In this document: positions 5,394 through 8,764 of the stretch, piece by piece
How the letters are laid out: every line of letters begins with the position of its first letter
How positions within the stretch are numbered: the first letter of the stretch is position 1
From: an uncultured Alistipes sp.
GTDB lineage: Bacteria > Bacteroidota > Bacteroidia > Bacteroidales > Rikenellaceae
NCBI GenBank assembly: GCA_958449275.1
Contig: CAUDHE010000093.1
Span: forward strand, 1 to 8,764
Reading direction: 5' to 3'
DNA length: 8,764 nucleotides
Notes under the pieces: model-generated
Told to the model about the DNA's origin: nothing
The model's input: only the letters and a program-made list of their open reading frames with translations
Database searches by the model: none
Translations under genes and position numbers: made by a program

Positions 5394-6410
5394 TCATTCC
5401 TCGACTACTACACACCAGCCGTATTTATCCTCGCGGCGACCGTATTGTATATCCTGTAATTGGGTGTATAGCTCGAGTGAATATTTCCCCACTTCTTTGC
5501 CGTAGGTTACCATTTTGCCGGTGTCGAGATCGTAGATGGATTCGATAGGGGAGATGACGGCCGCAGTGCCGCATGCACCGGCTTCGTCGAACTTTTCCAA
5601 CTCCTCGACAGGTATATGACGCTCCTCGATCTTAAGTCCCATATCCTCTGCGAGTTGACGCAGGCTTTTGTTGGTGATCGACGGCAGTATAGATGGCGAT
5701 TTCGGGGTTACATACAATCCGTCGCGGATGCCGAAGAAGTTAGCAGCGCCGCACTCCTCTATGTATTTGTGCTCGGCTGCATCGAGGTACATCACGTTAG
5801 AATAACCCAAGTCGTGTGCTTTTTCACCCGAAAGAATACTCGACGCATAGTTTCCGCCCGCTTTGATATCGCCTGTTCCACGTGGAGCAGCACGGTCCTG
5901 CTCGCGGTCTATAACCACCTTTATGGGCTTCATGCCGCCTTTGAAGTAGGGGCCTACGGGCGAGCAGAAGATGATTAGCATGGCTTCATGCGAGGCTTTG
6001 ACGCCCAATCCTATCTTCGTGCCGAAAATGACGGGTCGCAGATAGAGCGATGCGCCCGACTCGTAGGGCGGAACGAATCGGATGTTGCGCTTCACAACCT
6101 CGTAGCAAGCCGAGGTGAACATCTCGACTGATGGTTCGGGCAGGCATAGTTTGCGAGCCGAAGCCTGCATGCGTTTGGCATTTTCGTCCATACGGAATAT
6201 GCGTACCTTGCCGTCTATGCCTCGAAAAGCCTTCAGACCTTCGAAAGCTTCCAATCCGTAGTGCAGGCAGGTGGTCGACATGTGCATGTTGATATATTCG
6301 TCGGAGGTAATCTCCATCTCGCTCCACTTGCCGTCCTTGTAATGGTAGCGGGCATTGAAATCCGTCTTCACGTAATCGAAGCCGAGATTGTTCCAATCGA
6401 TTTTTTCCAT
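5394..6410 (-). CDS. ilvE: Branched-chain amino acid aminotransferase
   Basis: The 338-residue PLP enzyme is of fold type IV and catalyses the reversible transamination of leucine, isoleucine and valine with 2-oxoglutarate in the cytoplasm. Family motifs in order are LHYGLEAFEGLKAFRG (49-64) in the substrate-binding loop, LYLRPVIFG (122-130), and RAAPRGTGDIKAGGNYA (173-189). Lys183 in the last forms the Schiff base. IEECGAANFF (217-226) has Glu218 facing the pyridine nitrogen, and SITNKSLRQLAEDMG (244-258) and GTAAVISPI (281-289) bind the PLP phosphate. Length and motifs match the group of BCATs near 340-360 residues. The start is the ATG at 6408-6410. It lies 116 bases downstream of metG on the same strand, and the gap holds a large inverted repeat. 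Codons 174-179 contain candidate parS site 2. Confidence 0.96.
   Translation of the reverse strand: MEKIDWNNLGFDYVKTDFNARYHYKDGKWSEMEITSDEYINMHMSTTCLHYGLEAFEGLKAFRGIDGKVRIFRMDENAKRMQASARKLCLPEPSVEMFTSACYEVVKRNIRFVPPYESGASLYLRPVIFGTKIGLGVKASHEAMLIIFCSPVGPYFKGGMKPIKVVIDREQDRAAPRGTGDIKAGGNYASSILSGEKAHDLGYSNVMYLDAAEHKYIEECGAANFFGIRDGLYVTPKSPSILPSITNKSLRQLAEDMGLKIEERHIPVEELEKFDEAGACGTAAVISPIESIYDLDTGKMVTYGKEVGKYSLELYTQLQDIQYGRREDKYGWCVVVEE
5874..5889. promoter_or_regulatory. Candidate parS (ParB-binding) site 2, inside ilvE
   Basis: TGTTCCACGTGGAGCA differs at one position from the perfect palindrome TGTTCCACGTGGAACA and is the exact reverse complement of site 1, 676 bp away. On the minus strand it encodes A(174)-A-P-R-G-T(179) of IlvE, immediately before the catalytic lysine segment. 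The A-P-x-G-T residues are family-conserved, which partly constrains the DNA, but the synonymous positions are free and still match site 1. parS sites inside coding genes are known in other bacteria. Confidence 0.7.
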
Positions 6411-6451
6411 AATCTTATGCTTTTTGGAATAGCCTTTATTTCTTTAAATTT

Positions 6452-6503
6452 TATCTTCGGCGGCTGTGTGAGTCGCAAAGGGCAGGCCGGGCCGCCGAAG
6501 ATA
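6452..6503. repeat. 13-bp perfect inverted repeat between metG and ilvE
   Basis: TATCTTCGGCGGC (6452-6464) and GCCGCCGAAGATA (6491-6503) are perfect inverted repeats with a 26-base spacer that is itself G+C-rich on one side. In a minus-strand transcript this would be a very stable hairpin 24 bases after the metG stop and 41 bases before the ilvE start. No U-run follows: the next bases on that strand are AAATTTAAAG. It may therefore be an unusual terminator, an mRNA-stability or attenuation element, or a protein-binding site. I found no clear TAnnTTTG promoter for ilvE in the gap, so read-through from metG is possible. Confidence 0.7.
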
Positions 6504-6526
6504 CACCGTCGCGCGATGCGAATAAA

Positions 6527-8569
6527 TTATCCTACTGTCGAGCCGTTGTTGACCTTGTTTTCGGGTCCCAATAGCACCAATTTTCCCGTGGCGTCCTCGG
6601 CCATGAGTATCATGCCGTTCGACGTTATGCCCTTCAGTTCGCGCGGAGCGAGGTTCACCAACACCGGCACCTGACGGCCTATCAGCTCGTCGGGTGTGAA
6701 ATATTCGGCTATTCCCGACACTATCGTGCGCTTATCGATGCCGGTGTCGACCGTCAGTTTCAACAATTTTTTTGTCTTTGCCACCTTTTCGGCTGCGAGG
6801 ATGGTCGAAACGCGGATGTCCATCTTTCCGAAGTCGTCGAACACTATTTCGTCTTTCTGAGCCGTTACGTGCGAAGCGGCTTCGGCGGCGGCGTTGGCGG
6901 CCTTTATGTCGGCCAACTTCTTTAGTTGCGCTTCTATCGCTTCGTCCTCTATCTTTTCGAATAGCAACGCGGGTTCTCCTATCGCATGGTCTGCCGCAAC
7001 TAACGACATAGACCCCAGATCATCCCACGATAATTTACTTAAGTTCAGTATCTTAAGTATTTTTTCGGCCGAGAACGGCATGAACGGCTCTATGGCTACC
7101 GTGATGTTGGCCGTTATCTGCAACGCTATGTTCAGAATGGTTTTCACGCGCTCGGGGTCGCTCTTGACGACCTTCCACGGCTCGGTGTCGGCCAGATACT
7201 TGTTGCCTATTCGTGCGAAATTCATGGCATCTTTCAATGCTTCGCGGAAACGATAGTTCTCGATGTTCGATTCGAGCGACGCCTTTATGCCGCCGAGCTC
7301 GGTTATCGTTTCGCGGTCGTATTCCGTAAGCTCGCCGCATGCGGGTACCGTGCCGTCGTAATATTTCTTGGTCAGAACCAGCGCGCGGTTGACGAAATTA
7401 CCCAGAATGGCCACCAGTTCGTTGTTGTTGCGTGCCTGAAAATCGCGCCACGTGAAGTCGTTATCCTTGGTTTCGGGGGCGTTGGCACACAAAACGTAGC
7501 GCAGCACGTCCTCCTTGCCGGGGAACTCGTCCAGATACTCGTGCAGCCATACGGCCCAGTTGCGCGAGGTCGATATCTTGTCGCCTTCCAGATTGAGGAA
7601 CTCGTTGGCTGGCACGTTCTCGGGCAGAATATAGTCGCCGTGCGCCTTCAGCATCGAAGGGAACACTATGCAGTGGAACACTATGTTGTCCTTGCCGATG
7701 AAGTGCACCATCTTGGTGTCGGCGTCTTTCCAATACTTCTCCCAGTCGGGCGTAAGATCTTTTGTAGCAGATATATAACCTATCGGCGCGTCGAACCACA
7801 CATATAGTACTTTGCCCTCGGCGCCCTCCACGGGTACGGGAATGCCCCAATCGAGGTCGCGGCTCACGGCGCGGGGCTGGAGGCCCAGATCGAGCCAGCT
7901 CTTGCACTGCCCGTAAACGTTGCTTTTCCACTCTTTGTGTCCCTCCAGGATCCATTCGCGGAGGAATCCTTCGTATCGGTCCAGCGGCAGATACCAGTGC
8001 TTCGTTTCGCGTTTTACGGGTATCGCTCCCGACACGGCGCTGTGAGGTTCTATCAATTCATCGGGCGAGAGAGTCGAACCGCACTTTTCGCACTGATCGC
8101 CGTAAGCGCGGTCGTTGCCGCAACGGGGGCATGTGCCCACTATGTAGCGGTCGGCGAGGAATGTTCCCGCCTCCTCGTCGTAATACTGCATCGAGGTGCG
8201 CTCTATGAACTTGCCCTCGTCGTATAGCTTGCGGAAGAAATCCGAGGCCGTCACGCGGTGTGTGGGCGACGAAGTACGCGAATATATGTCGAATGCGATT
8301 CCGAGACGACGGAACGAATCCTTTATTATTTCGTGATAGCGGTCGACCACCGCTTGCGGCGACACTCCCTCCTTGCGGGCCTTGATTGTTATGGGCACTC
8401 CGTGTTCGTCGCTGCCGCACACCGACACCACGTCGCGGCCGCGCATGCGCAGGTAACGCGTGTAGATGTCAGACGGAATGTAAACACCCGCCAAATGGCC
8501 TATGTGTACAGGGCCGTTAGCGTAGGGCAGAGCCGATGTGATGAGATATCGTTTGAACTCTTTTGCCAT
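6527..8569 (-). CDS. metG: Methionyl-tRNA synthetase with C-terminal tRNA-binding domain
   Basis: The 680-residue class Ia synthetase charges initiator and elongator tRNA-Met in the cytoplasm. The Rossmann core carries the HIGH motif within YANGPVHIGHL (16-26). The zinc knuckle has Cys147, Cys150, Cys160 and Cys163 (CPRCG...CEKCGS). The KMSKS-type loop is GDKISTSRNW (329-338), the KISTS variant. The anticodon-binding helical domain follows (about 370-545), with NNELVAILGNFVNRAL and AIEPFMPFSAEKI. After a charged alanine-rich linker (about 545-575), residues 578-680 form an EMAP-II/Trbp111-type OB-fold (FDDFGKMDIRVSTILAAEKV), which promotes dimerisation and tRNA binding. The ATG at 8567-8569 gives the normal N-terminus (MAKEFKRYLITSALPYANG). 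Length fits the long, dimeric bacterial type. Confidence 0.98.
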   Translation of the reverse strand: MAKEFKRYLITSALPYANGPVHIGHLAGVYIPSDIYTRYLRMRGRDVVSVCGSDEHGVPITIKARKEGVSPQAVVDRYHEIIKDSFRRLGIAFDIYSRTSSPTHRVTASDFFRKLYDEGKFIERTSMQYYDEEAGTFLADRYIVGTCPRCGNDRAYGDQCEKCGSTLSPDELIEPHSAVSGAIPVKRETKHWYLPLDRYEGFLREWILEGHKEWKSNVYGQCKSWLDLGLQPRAVSRDLDWGIPVPVEGAEGKVLYVWFDAPIGYISATKDLTPDWEKYWKDADTKMVHFIGKDNIVFHCIVFPSMLKAHGDYILPENVPANEFLNLEGDKISTSRNWAVWLHEYLDEFPGKEDVLRYVLCANAPETKDNDFTWRDFQARNNNELVAILGNFVNRALVLTKKYYDGTVPACGELTEYDRETITELGGIKASLESNIENYRFREALKDAMNFARIGNKYLADTEPWKVVKSDPERVKTILNIALQITANITVAIEPFMPFSAEKILKILNLSKLSWDDLGSMSLVAADHAIGEPALLFEKIEDEAIEAQLKKLADIKAANAAAEAASHVTAQKDEIVFDDFGKMDIRVSTILAAEKVAKTKKLLKLTVDTGIDKRTIVSGIAEYFTPDELIGRQVPVLVNLAPRELKGITSNGMILMAEDATGKLVLLGPENKVNNGSTVG

Positions 8570-8605
8570 AAATGAAGTTATGAGTTATATGTATACACAC
8601 TATAC

Positions 8606-8626
8606 GTACGCGTCATATGACCGTAC
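8606..8626. promoter_or_regulatory. Operator-like palindrome in the metG leader
   Basis: GTCATATGAC (8612-8621) is a perfect 10-bp palindrome flanked by GTACG (8606-8610) and CGTAC (8622-8626), with a single extra C at 8611. The whole is a 10-bp half-site pair without a central loop, more like a dimeric protein-binding site than an RNA hairpin. It lies about 40 bases upstream of the metG start, downstream of the predicted promoter. A further short inverted repeat, GTATA/TATAC, adjoins it at about 8591-8605. Confidence 0.4.
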
Positions 8627-8678
8627 TTTTGATCGTTATTTTGTCTCAAAAGTACAACATTTTATCGCCAAACGAAAA
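8624..8678 (-). promoter_or_regulatory. Probable metG promoter inside a 9-bp inverted repeat
   Basis: On the minus strand TACTTTTG (8654 down to 8647) fits the -7 consensus TAnnTTTG, with TTTT (8678 down to 8675) as a one-mismatch -33 box at 20 bases. The start would fall near 8640, giving a leader of about 70 bases. The -7 box is one arm of a perfect 9-bp inverted repeat: TACTTTTGA (8624-8632) and TCAAAAGTA (8646-8654), 13-base spacer. The other arm is also a -7-like sequence on the plus strand, but no -33 box accompanies it. A repressor site over the promoter is one reading. Confidence 0.5.
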
Positions 8679-8764
8679 ATTTTTCGGAAATAAAAGTATT
8701 CCGCATGCGTCATGCCGCCTCGCTGTAAGGCTGTTCGCCGTTCGCCGACTTCTGAGTATGCGAG

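Noticed and set aside
5271..5459. 62-codon plus-strand frame after mnmG
   Set aside because: It begins with TTG, spans the bidirectional terminator and runs into ilvE on the opposite strand.

Overview
The window looks like a core chromosomal segment of a Bacteroidota bacterium, probably a Bacteroidales of the Rikenellaceae/Alistipes kind. The phylum call rests on four promoters with a full or partial TTTG-N19-21-TAnnTTTG architecture, the absence of clear Shine-Dalgarno sequences, and protein sequences of Bacteroidota type: an Mrp without its CxxC, a YbeY with HxxxHxxxxxD, and a MetRS with KISTS and an appended tRNA-binding domain. The genus is a guess. Coding DNA is roughly 55-60% G+C and intergenic DNA is much more A+T-rich. 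I see no phage, transposon, CRISPR or RNA gene.

Layout: positions 1-539 hold no convincing gene. This stretch is A+T-rich, with a strong stem-loop and a cluster of TGTCGA/TCGACA hexamers. Next come mrp (minus strand, 540-1589), a divergent intergenic region, an exported esterase (plus, 1793-2710) closed by a strong intrinsic terminator, and a clear promoter followed by the ybeY-mnmG operon (plus, 2849-5190, ATGA overlap). A bidirectional terminator follows, then ilvE (minus, 5394-6410), a 13-bp inverted repeat, and metG (minus, 6527-8569), whose upstream region carries two palindromic elements.

Functionally this is translation and tRNA/rRNA maintenance (YbeY, MnmG, MetRS) with Fe-S cluster delivery (Mrp), branched-chain amino acid metabolism (IlvE) and one secreted alpha/beta-hydrolase. 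The enzymes are ordinary; the non-coding signals are more interesting.

The main find is a pair of 16-bp sites, 5198-5213 just after mnmG and 5874-5889 inside the ilvE coding sequence. They are exact reverse complements of each other, and each differs by one base from the perfect palindrome TGTTCCACGTGGAACA, a form of the ParB-binding site parS. This suggests a chromosome-partition (centromere-like) locus, normally origin-proximal, spread over an intergenic region and a metabolic gene. The A+T-rich, TGTCGA-rich region at 110-570 could be related origin or regulatory DNA, but I found no consensus DnaA boxes, so I do not call an origin.
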